This document shows positions 35,601 to 46,500 of a stretch of 64,000 bases of DNA, piece after piece. A model generated the notes under the pieces. It did not search any database, was not told the origin of the DNA, and saw nothing but the letters and a program-made list of their open reading frames with translations. Each line of letters opens with the position of its first letter. The stretch's first letter is position 1. Source of the DNA: Symsagittifera roscoffensis (taxonomy: Eukaryota > Xenacoelomorpha > Acoela > Convolutidae); NCBI RefSeq assembly GCF_963678635.1, contig NC_087067.1:56021964-56085963 (forward strand), in the 5' to 3' direction. The translations under genes were made by a program, and so were the position numbers.

Positions 35601-36372
35601 AAAAAGGCACGAAAGGTTGAACTCAAACAGGACCCTCTAAAAAAAAGAGCATGATTTGATACCCTCACTCCTGGCCTAACCCACCAGAGTTGACGTCCTG
35701 AGCATGCTCTATAGCCGGCCTCACCCACCGTGCTACATCCACGCTTTGTGACCCACAACTCTATTTTTGACGAGAGTTACTCAAGTGTGGGTAGCTCTTA
35801 AAAATAACTGAACAAAACAATAATACTTTTGCAATGAAAACTAATACTAGATCGTCACTAAAAACAAAATTAACAAGACTTAAATATGTAAATAATACAA
35901 TGCAGTATATAGATAACATACAGCCCAAAGACGAGCAGCAAGGAACTTGACAACCCAAATCACACTCCAACTACGGAATGACAAAACACACCTGACATGC
36001 TGCCGTCAGTCACTACACTCAACCGTATTAAAGTACGACTTGACATCGCAGCAAAGGAAACCCATTGCAACCGAACAATGGCCATCTCGATGCTTAAGTA
36101 TACGTACAGATCCGAATCACCAGGCACTGCATCCAAAGTCCAACTACATGCCACTCCCGAATGTGATTGGTCCATTGCTATTCTCTATATCAAGCAAACC
36201 AACACTCATCACAACCGATCAGAAATCATAATAAGATCTCCCGAAATGACCGTGATAACAACTCTTTTTCCAAACCAGAAAAAAGAATATGCTCGCAACC
36301 TCTAAAGAAAGACACCATCATCCATCCTCCACTACAACAGAACTCTGAAAAAACTAAAACTCTCTAAACCCA
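32603..36372 (+). other. Unassigned A/C-rich 3' part of element 2
   Basis: 3.7 kb with the same A/C skew as the genes upstream. 33016-33360 and 33357-33602 are open for 114 and 81 codons and are rich in Pro, Ser, Thr and Gln. A longer broken frame near 33850-34050 reads NNTPYDNEQGSNQLYLLTTA and IDHYDHNITRSNEDIFLNDD, which looks like decayed protein. I recognise no family. The minus-strand frame at 35315-35758 is hydrophobic and Ser/Phe-rich and probably chance. I found no LTR copy in this stretch. Confidence 0.35.
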
Positions 36373-37128
36373 GATATTATCCTGATATTTCGTCGAGTAA
36401 TATATCACATTAAAGCCCCTTCAGTCCTAATTCGAACCACGTTAAATTTTTTCTTGAAAAGTTGTCCCAGTCTCGAATTATCCGAGTTGAACTTTTAAGT
36501 TTTTGTGTTATTTCGAGCGAGTAAAGTAAGTGAGCAGGCTTATTTAAGAGGTATGAGCCATGAAACTTTAGTTTACTTCAGTGAAATTTTTGTTTAGTGC
36601 CTTTTTTGAAATAAAAAACTTCATAACTCAAATATTTTCCGCAAAAACCTTGAAACAATGTTTGGAAAATTTTCAGATTTTTTTTTGTTTTTTATTGTTG
36701 TCATTTTTTGATCAAAACCGTTGCCCAATCTCCATATGGCTGTCAAATATGCTGGAACCAGATCTAAACTAGAATTTATTATTGGATAATATTCTGATAT
36801 TTTATCTCTATAAAATATTGAATACTAACCAATCATACTCCATCAGACTAACAACCCACTTATTTGTAAGTGTTTAAATTACTTGTAGTTTGAACACCAG
36901 AACAATTTGAATTAAGCTTAGAATACAGTTGTTCTCATTCTGGAACTAACTCGCATAAAGCGGTGTACAGGACTAGGAGCGACTAGGAGATTTAAGGGTA
37001 AGATTAAGATTGGTAATAGATTAAGAAGTTGCACGAATCTATCCGGTCGAAGATAAGATAGCGTGACGAGCAGACGGTGTACCTTATCTGAAATTACTCT
37101 ATGAGTATACCCAAAAGGATATAACTCA
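36373..37128 (+). repeat. LTR-like direct repeat B (3' side of element 2)
   Basis: Matches 17549-18247 from GATATTATCCTGATATTTCG to GGATATAACTCA. It has a 47-bp extra segment at about 36548-36594 and about 12 extra bases near 36968. The A/C skew of the upstream region ends abruptly at its left edge, as expected if it is a terminal repeat. No clear polypurine tract precedes it. Confidence 0.7.
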
Positions 37129-37370
37129 ATGCCCAATTTTTAGGCTTTCGTCAAATCCTTTCATCACACCCAGCACGAAAAAAAAACTCGATTTGAAAAA
37201 CATGCATTTTTAAATTTAATTTCATAAGAACATGGTCGGTTACATTTTCTGCTACTCGTACAACAGCCGGCTATACTTTCTGTTATTTTTTCATTATCTT
37301 GGCAAATAAAAGAGATACAGCAGCCAAACTTGAGAACAGGAATGACAATTTTGTTCAAAACATTGATTAA

Positions 37371-37558
37371 GCCGGAACTTAAAAAAGAAAACTAGATTGA
37401 AAAAAAATATATTCAATAAACAAAATAAATTTATTAGAGATGTGTTCTTGGAGCTGAAATTCCTGCCGGAACTTAAAAAAGAAAACTAGTTTGAAAAAAA
37501 AATTATTCAATAAACAAAATAAATTTATTAGAGATGTGTTCTTGGAGCTGAAATTCCT
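37371..37558 (+). repeat. 94-bp tandem duplication
   Basis: GCCGGAACTTAAAAAAGAAA begins at 37371 and again at 37465. Both copies continue through TTATTAGAGATGTGTTCTTG to GAGCTGAAATTCCT with only a few differences. Confidence 0.92.
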
Positions 37559-40045
37559 TCCTAAAATTGCCACAAATAAATTGGACTCAAAACTATTCAA
37601 ACGCTGCAGATGCTCTTTTTGTTTGTGTCTAAATTTTTAAAGCTCAAGAAGGTCTTGAACAAAAATATTTGCGATTAGCCATGAAAATGCAACTAGACAT
37701 TGATCTATGATATTGGCAATTAAGGTTCAATTCAATCATTTTTCTTATTTTGAGAACATTTGTGAAATGGTACTCAAGCCTTATTTTTTCGACAAAATTT
37801 AGAAAATCGATTTAATAACTCAAAAACTTGAACACTTTTTTGTGGTTGCTTGAAAAAAATTACTACAAGCAGGGGCCGATCTAGGATTTTCTCGAGGGGG
37901 AGTGAGGGGAGGAGGCCGGAGGACGGGCTGATTTTCAGAAAAAAACCTTCCATTTTTTTTCTGAGCTCTCTTAAATCATTATAAAGAGTCTATAATGATC
38001 AAACTGTCTGCGCCGCATGCACTTTTTCGAAAAAATAGGCCAAAAAGCGTTTGTCTTTTTTTGAAAAAATTGCGTTTTTTCGGCTCGCGATACCCACTCA
38101 AAACTAGTATATATTGAAGTCGAAGGCCAAAATTGAGTATCTCATTCAGCCAAAATTGAGTATCTCAAAATAGCACAAAGGTGTACCCTTTCCTTTGAGT
38201 CGGCAGGGGGTCGAATCCCTGATTGAAACGTTTCAGAGAAACTAGTCACATAAGAAAGCTTTTTTTTCATTATGAGTGATTTCGAAATTAAAGAAAAATC
38301 CTTGACGTTTGGATAGAATAATTTAGTTTTTAATCGAAATGTTTAAGAATAATGAACGTAGTGAACTCTTATATAGGTCTTCTATTTATTTTTGTTTTCT
38401 TTTTCAGGAAAAGTCTTAAGAGTCTCTAATAACCAGGGCTGGGAAAATAGTTGCTAACGATTACACAAAAAAGTAACTAAAAAGTTGCTATTAAATCCTG
38501 AAAATAGTTAGTTAAAAGTTGCCAAAAACTTCATTCAATAAGCCGATTTTCAATTTAAAAGAAGCCAATTACAGAGTGTTACTAAGAAGCCAATAACTAC
38601 AGATGTGCATTTATACATATTGATGCATTTATGAATGCACTTAGGTATATATGCACTTGTTGAGTTCAGTTGAAATTCATCTGCTGAAAGTGACGTAATT
38701 AGCACTCTCAAAAACGGCGCGAAAAAAACGTGAACGATTTCTAGTTTCGAGAGTGGAATTTTTTTGTAGATTCCCAGCGGAATAAAACTTCACCTATTGA
38801 TCCAGATTTCTCAAGTTGGGTTAATGTTATCAAAAAAGTGACAAAGCTAAATTGTTCTAGAAATTCAAAGAGCTTAAAGCGCATACATTTTTTTCTTTGA
38901 AGTTCGAAAGTTGAAATTTTTTCATTAAAGACAGTATTTTCTTCAATACTCTTTTTCAATCTTCGATTGGCTATGTTTGAAATCCTAACAGGTTTCGCTT
39001 ACAGTGAACTGAGAAAAGAGCAACTATCAAGAAGGCCTGAAGTTTGAGCGAAAATATTTATTAGTTTCAAGCAAAAATTACATCAATAAAATGCCATGAC
39101 TTAGAAATCTAAATCCTAGTTTCACGTCTTAGGAAACCTTGCTAAGCTTGAAAGGGATAAATACACTTATAACGATTGTTTTTGTTGAATTTGTTTTATT
39201 GAAAAATCGATGATATTATGACAGCGACTGATGTGCACCAGTTCAAAGTTCAAAATTGTAAAAGCCATTGATTGTTCTAGCCAATTCTGAGAAAAATACT
39301 TGATAAGCTAGAATGAGTTGAAAAGTGCCTAAATTACTATAGTATGGAGGAGTCATTGATAAAGTTGAAATGAAAAACATCCGATCATTCTCATAGTTTA
39401 AAGTTTTTTTAATGCTTATCTAGAAAAACTACGTTTAAAAAGATGGCTTTACTTTTTCTACTCGTCTATAAAGATTTTGTTAAAACTGCAGTATAAACAA
39501 TTTCCCGATATAATTTGAAGCTTCATGTTTCAAGAACTTTTAGAAATCTTGAAGAAATAAAATTTGGAGGAGCTCACAATATGATAGCATGACCGTCCAA
39601 CTGTTGCAAAGTGATAACTCCAACTTCCTTGTTACAACTGAAGCAAAAAAATACAGGCAATCCCGCACTGAAGTTTCATGAATAATAATCGATTATTTTG
39701 GATTTTCATTGTCAGTCTATAAAATAACAAAAATAATTGATTAAAATCGATTGAAAATGGATTATAATGATAATATTATTTTCAGCAATAAAATCCCAAT
39801 ATAATCGATTATCAATGATTATAATCGATTATTTTCAAAAAAAAATTATCAAAAGAAAAATAATCCATTTGAATCGATTATATTGGATTATAATCTATTT
39901 ATTCAAATCATTTTGTGTGTTGTTTTCATTTTTTCATTATTTTGATAAACTTAATTTAGTTATTTTGTTCTCTCGCTTAATTTCTCTTTTTCCTATTTTC
40001 AATAATATTTATGAAAATTTACAAAGTTACCAACAGATCCCACAC
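37559..40045. other. No gene recognised; dispersed repeat fragments
   Basis: AT-rich. GCCAAAATTGAGTATCTCA occurs twice at about 38128-38168. 38340-38420 resembles 2786-2850. Three exact TAATCGATTA decamers lie at 39686-39695, 39802-39811 and 39822-39831, with near matches at about 39745 and 39873. No exon or RNA gene is evident. Confidence 0.45.
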
Positions 40046-40195
40046 CACCACCCCCCCCCCCCCCCCCCCCACACGCTTACCCGTACTACAGTTAGATGTC
40101 CCCTAACTAGAGAGAGGGGGGTACGTCGTGGTTGTGGGGTATGTGGGGTGGATGGGGGTACGTGAGGGGGTACGTCGTGGGTTGGGGGGTTTGCA
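40046..40195. repeat. C20 tract followed by a G-rich quadruplex-type stretch
   Basis: A run of 20 C lies at 40051-40070, preceded by CACCACCA. From 40116 to 40189 the + strand has G runs of 6, 4, 4, 5, 5, 3 and 6 separated by short spacers, with GGGGGTACGTCGTGG repeated twice. The G runs could fold as quadruplexes or pair with the C run. The stretch lies about 370 bp before the satellite. Confidence 0.85.
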
Positions 40196-40559
40196 GAAAT
40201 TGGCAAAAAAAGAGTCATTATTTGCAAAGCTTATTCAATTTCCATGGATTTTATGTACGAAAAAAATGAGAATCCATCATAAACGATTATTACCCGTAAA
40301 ACTTCGGTACGGGATATGATACATCGTCAAAAAACTTCGATTGAAAAAATGTTGCAAAGATCTTTATGAACTTATTAGGTAAATTTGTTTGATTATGGTT
40401 ACAGTTGTGCATAAGATTCAATTTTGTTTAAACTTGAAAAAAAACAGAAACGCAAAAAGAAAGTTCTATAACAAAATTTTTCTCAAATCCTTTCTGATCA
40501 AAAATTATCTGAGAAAAAACCCGTTGGCCATATTAAATATATATTTTTTTAAAATCCGA

Positions 40560-43500
40560 ACTTCCAATTGTTAGGATCCTGTGACAAAAGACAGCGTGAC
40601 AAGCCATTTACGCTCCATCTACTTTCGCCCCCAGAGATTTCCAATTGTTAGGATCCTGTGACAAAAGACAGCCATGTGACCAGCCATTTACGCCTCATCA
40701 ATTTTCGCCCCCAGAGACTTCCAATTGTTAGGATCCTGTGACAAAAGACAGCGTGACCAGCGATTTACGCCCCATCTATTTTCGCCCCTAGAGACTTCCA
40801 ATTGTTAGGATCCTGTGACAAAAGACAGCGTGACCAGCCATTTACGCCCCATCTTTTTTCGCCCCCAGAGACTTCCAATTGTTAGGATCCTGTGACAAAA
40901 GAAAGCGTGACCAGCCATTTACGCCCCATCTATTTTCGCCCCCAGAGATTTCCAATTGTTAGGATTCTGTGACAAAAAAACAGCCAAGTCACCAGCCATT
41001 TACGCCCCATCTAATTTCGCCCCCAGAGACTTCCAATTGTTAGGTTCCTGTGACAAAACACAGCCATGTGACCAGCCATTCACGCCCAATCTGTTTTCGC
41101 CCACAGAGACTTCCAATTGTTAGGATCCTGTGACAAAAGACAGTGTGACCAGACATTAACGCCCCATCTAATTTCACCCCCAGTGACTTCCAATTGTTTG
41201 GATCCTGTGACAAAAGACAGCGTGACCAGCCATTTACACCCCATCTATTTTCGCCCCCAGAGACTTCCAATTGTTAGGATCCTGTGACAAAAGACAGCGT
41301 GACCAGCCATTTACGCCCCATCTATTTTCGCCCCCAGAGATTTCCAATTGTTAGGATTCTGTGACAAAAGACAGCGTGACCAGCGATTTACGCCCCATCT
41401 ATTTTCGCCCCTAGAGACTTCCAATTGTTAGGATCCTGTGACAAAAGACAGCGTGACCAGCCATTTACGCCCCATCTTTTTTCGCCCCCAGAGACTTCCA
41501 ATTGTTAGGATCCTGTGACAAAAGAAAGCGTGACCAGCCATTTACGCCCCATCTATTTTCGCCCCCAGAGATTTCCAATTGTTAGGATTCTGTGACAAAA
41601 AAACAGCCAAGTCACCAGCCATTTACGCCCCATCTAATTTCGCCCCCAGAGACTTCCAATTGTTAGGTTCCTGTGACAAAACACAGCCATGTGACCAGCC
41701 ATTCACGCCCAATCTGTTTTCGCCCACAGATACTTCCAATTGTTAGGATCCTGTGACAAAAGACAGTGTGACCAGACATTAACGCCCCATCTAATTTCAC
41801 CCCCAGTGACTTCCAATTGTTTGGATCCTGTGACAAAAGACAGCGTGACCAGCCATTTACACCCCATCTATTTTCGCCCCCAGAGACTTCCAATTGTTAG
41901 GATCCTGTGACAAAAGACAGCGTGACCAGCCATTTACGCCCCATCTATTTTCGCCCCCAGAGATTTCCAATTGTTAGGATTCTGTGACAAAAAAAAAACA
42001 GCCAAGTCACCAGCCATTTACGCCCCATCTATTTTCGCCCCAGAGACTTCCAATTGTTAGGATCCTGTGACAAAAGACAGCCATGTGACCAGCCATTCAC
42101 GCCCAATCTGTTTTCGCCCACAGAGACTTCCAATTGTTAGGATCCTGTGACAAAAGACAGTGTGACCAGCCATTAACGCCCCATCTATTTTCACCCCCAG
42201 TGACTTCCAATTGTTTGGATCCTGTGACAAAAGACAGCGTGACCAACGATTTACGCCTCATCTATTTTCGCCCCCAGAGACTTCCAATTGTTAGGATCTT
42301 GTGACAAAAGACAGCGTGACCAGCCATTTACGCCCCATCTTTTTTCGCCCCCAGAGACTTCCAATTGTTAGGATCCTGTGACAAAAGACAGCGTGACCAG
42401 CCATTTACGCCCCATCTATTTTCGCCCCCAGAGACTTCCAATTGTTAGGATTCTGTGACAAAAGATAGTCAAGTCACCAGCCATTTACGTCCCGTCTATT
42501 TTCGCCCCCAGAGACTTCCAATTGTTAGGATCCTGTGACAAAAGACAGCGTGACCAGCCATTTACGCTCCATCTTTTTTCGCCCCCAGAGACTTCCAATT
42601 GTTAGGATCCTGTGACAAAAGACAGCCATGTGACCAGTCATTCACGCGCCATCTGTTTTCGCCCACAGAGACTTCCAATTGTTAGGTTCCTGTGACAAAA
42701 GACAGCCATGTGAATAGCCATTTACGCCCCATCTATTTTCGCCCCCAGAGACTTCCAATTGTTAGGATTCTGTGACAAAAGACAGCCAAGTCACCAGCCA
42801 TTTACGTCCCATCTATTTTCGCCCCCAGAGACTTCCAAATGTTAGGATCCTGTGACAAAAGACAGCGTGACCAGCCATTTACGCTCCATCTTTTTTCGCC
42901 CCCAGAGACTTCCAATTGTTAGGATCCCGTGACAAAAGACAGCGTGACCAGCCATTTACGCCCCATCTATTTTCGCCCCCAGAGACGTGCAATTGTTAGT
43001 ATCCTGTGACAAAAGACAGCCATGTGACCAGCCATTCACGCGCCATCTTGTTTCGCCCACAGAGACTAACAATTGTTAGGATCTTGTGACAAAAGACAGC
43101 GTGACCAGCCATTAACGCCCCATCTATTTTCATCCCCAGAGACTTCCAATTGTTCGGATCCTGTGACAAAAAACAGCGTGACCAGCCATTTACGCCCCAT
43201 CTATTTTCGCCCCCAGAGTCTTCCAATTGTTAGGATTCTGTGACAAAAAACAGCCAAGTCACCAGCCATTTACGCCCCATCTAATTTCGCCCCCAGAGAC
43301 TTCCAATTATTAGGTTCCTGTGACAAAAGACAGCCATGTGAACAGCCATTTACGCCCCATCTATTTTCGCCCCCAGAGACCTCCAATTGTTAGGATCCTG
43401 TGACAAAAGACAGCCATGTGACCAGCCATTCACGCCCAATCTGTTTTCGCCCACAGAGACTTCCAATTGTTAGGATCCTGTGACAAAAGACAGTGTGACC

Positions 43501-46500
43501 AGCCATTAACGCCCCATCTATTTTCACCCCCAGAGACTTCCAATTGTTTGGATCCTGTGACAAAAGACAGCGTGACCAACGATTTACGCCTCATCTATTT
43601 TCGCCCCCAGAGACTTCCAATTGTTAGGATCCTGTGACAAAAGACAGCGTGACCAGCCATTTACGCCCCATCTTTTTTCGCCCCCAGAGACTTCCAATTG
43701 TTAGGATCCTGTGACAAAAGACAGCGTGACCAGCCATTTACGCCCCATCTGTTTTCGCCCCCAGAGACTTCCAATTGTTAGGATTCTGTGACAAAAGACA
43801 GCCAAGTCACCAGCCATTTACGTCCCATCTGTTTTCGCCCCCAGAGATTTCCAATTGTTAGGATCCTGTGACAAAAGACAGCGTGACCAGCCATTTACGC
43901 TCCATCTTTTTTCGCCCCCAGAGACTTCCAATTGTTAGGATCCTGTGACAAAAGACAGCGTGACCAGCCATTTACGCCCCATCTATTTTCGCCCCCAGAG
44001 ACTTGCAATTGTTAGGATCCTGTGACAAAAGACAGCCATGTGACCAGCAACTCACGCGCCATCTGTTTTCGCCCACAGAGACTTCCAATTGTTAGGATTC
44101 TGTGACAAAAGACAGCCAAGTCACCAGCCATTTACGTCCCATCTATTTTCGCCCCCAGAGACTTCCAAATGTTAGGATCCTGTGACAAAAGACAGCGTGA
44201 CCAGCCATTTACGCCCCATCTTTTTTCGCCCCCAGAGACTTCCAATTGTTAGGATCCCGTGACAAAAGACAGCGTGACCAGCCATTTACGCCCCATCTAT
44301 TTTCGCCCCCAGAGACTTGCAATTGTTAGGATCCTGTGAGAAAAGACAGCCATGTGACCAGCCATTCACGCGCCATCTGTTTTCGCCCACAGAGACTTCC
44401 AATTGTTAGGATCCTGTGACAAAAGACAGCGTGACCAGCCATTAACGCCCCATCTATTTTCGCCCCCAGAGACTTCCAATTGTTAGGATCCTGTGACAAA
44501 AAACAGCGTGACCAGCCATTTACGCCCCATCTATTTTCACCCCCAGAGACTTCCAATTGTTAGGATCCTGTGAAAAAATACAGCCACGTGACCAGCCATT
44601 TACGCCCCATCTATTTTCGCCCCAGAGACTTCCAAAAGTTAGGATCCTGTGACAAAAGACAGCGTGACCAGCCATTTACGCCCCATTTATTTTCGCCCCC
44701 AGAGACTTCCAATTGTTAGGATCCTGTGACAAAAGACAGCGTGACCAGCCATTTACGCCCCATCTATTTTGGCCCCCAGAGATTTCCAATTGTTAGGATA
44801 CTGTGACAAAAGACAACCACGTGACCAGCCATTTACGCCCCATATATTTTCGCCCCCAGAGACTTGCAATTGTTAGGAATCTGTGACAAAAGACAGCCAA
44901 GTCACCAGCCATTTACGTCCCATCTAATTTCGCCCCCAGAGACTTCCAATTGTTAGGTTCCTGTGACAAAAGACAGCCATGTGAACTGCCATTTACGCCC
45001 CATCTATTTTCGCCCCCAGACACTTGCAATTGTTAGGATCCTGTGACAAAAGACAGCCATGTGACCAGCCATTCACGCCCCATCTGTTTTCGCCCACAGA
45101 GACTTCCAATTGTTAGGATCTTGTGACAAAAGACAGCGTGACCAGCCATTAACGCCGCATCTATTTTCGCCCCCAGAGACTTCCAATTGTTAGGATCCTG
45201 TGACAAAAGACAGCGTGACCAGCCATTTACGCCGATCTATTTTCGCCCCCAGAGACTTCCAATTGTTAGGATCCTGTGACAAAATACAGCCACAAGACCA
45301 GCCATTTACGCCCCATCTATTTTCGCCCCAGAGACTTCCAAATGTTAGGATCCGGTGACAAAAGACAGCGTGACCAGCCATTTACGCCCCATCTATTTTC
45401 GCCCCCAGAGACTTCCAATTGTTAGGAATCTGTGACAAAATACAGCCAAGTTACCAGCCATTTACGTCTCATCTAATTTCGCCCCCAGAGACTTCCAATT
45501 GTTAGATTCCTGTGACAAAAGACAGCCATGTGAACAGCCATTTACGCCCCATCTATTTTCGCCCCCAGAGACTTGCAATTGTTAGGATCCTGTGACAAAA
45601 GACAGCCATGTGACCAGCCATTCACGCCCCATCTGTTTTCGCCCACAGAGACTTCCAATTGTTAGGATCCTGTGACAAAAGACAGCGTGACCAGCCATTA
45701 ACGCCCCACCTATTTTCGCCCCCAGAGACTTCCAATTGTTAGGATCCTGTGACAAAAAACAGCGTGACCACTCATTTACGCCGATCTATTTTCGCCCCCA
45801 GAGACTTCCAATTGTTAGGATCCTGTGACAAAATACAGCCACGTGACCAGCCATTTACGCCCCATCTATTTTAGCCCCAGAGACTTCCAAATGTTAGGAT
45901 CCTGTGACAAAAGACAGCGTGACCAGTCATTTACGCCCCATTTATTTTCGCCCCCAGAGACTTCCAATTGTTAGGATCCTGTGACAAAAGACAGCGTGAC
46001 CAGCCATTTACGCCCCATCTACTTCCGCCCCCAGAGACTTCGAATCGTTAGGATCCTGTGACAAAATACAGCGTGACCAGCCATTTACGCCCCATCTATT
46101 TTCGACCCCAGAGACTTCCAATTGTTAGGATACTGTGACAAATGAACGCGTGACCAGCCATTTACGCCCCATCTATTTTCAACCCCAGAGACTTCCAATT
46201 GTTAGGATCCTGTGACAAAAGACAACGTGACCAACCATTTACGCCCCATCTAATTTTCGCCTCCAGAAACTTCCAAATGTTAGGATCCTGTGACAAAAGA
46301 CAGCGTGACCAGCTGTTTACGCCCCATCTATTTTCGCCCCCAGAGACTTCCAATTGTTAGGATCCTGTGACAAAAAAACTGCGTGACCAGCCATTTACGC
46401 CCATCTATTTTCGCCCCCCAGAGACTTCCAATTGTTAGGATCCTGTGACAAAAGACAGCGTGACCAGCCATTTACGCCCCATTTATTTTCGCCCCCAGAG

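Larger units (their letters stand above)
17549..37128 (+). mobile_element. Element 2: large retrovirus-like element, heavily decayed
   Basis: The region is bounded by two ~0.7-kb direct repeats (17549-18247 and about 36373-37128) and is uniformly A- and C-rich on the + strand between them. It encodes, in order, gag-like, protease/RT/RNase H/integrase and envelope-like text, so it is a Ty3/gypsy-class element with a third gene (errantivirus-like architecture). Stops and frameshifts interrupt every gene. Total length would be about 19.6 kb, unusually long; the extra length lies in a 1.7-kb leader, a 441-bp inverted duplication and 3.7 kb of unassigned A/C-rich text after the env-like gene. The direct repeats as LTRs are inference: their starts lack a clean TG and the target-site duplication is not convincing. 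Confidence 0.55.

Noticed and set aside
35315-35758. 147-aa minus-strand frame, hydrophobic and Ser/Phe-rich
   Set aside because: Antisense to A/C-rich sequence, which automatically gives F/L/S-rich frames; no domain seen.
38190-38225. GGGTCGAATCCCTG resembling a tRNA T-arm
   Set aside because: No matching D arm, anticodon arm or acceptor stem nearby.
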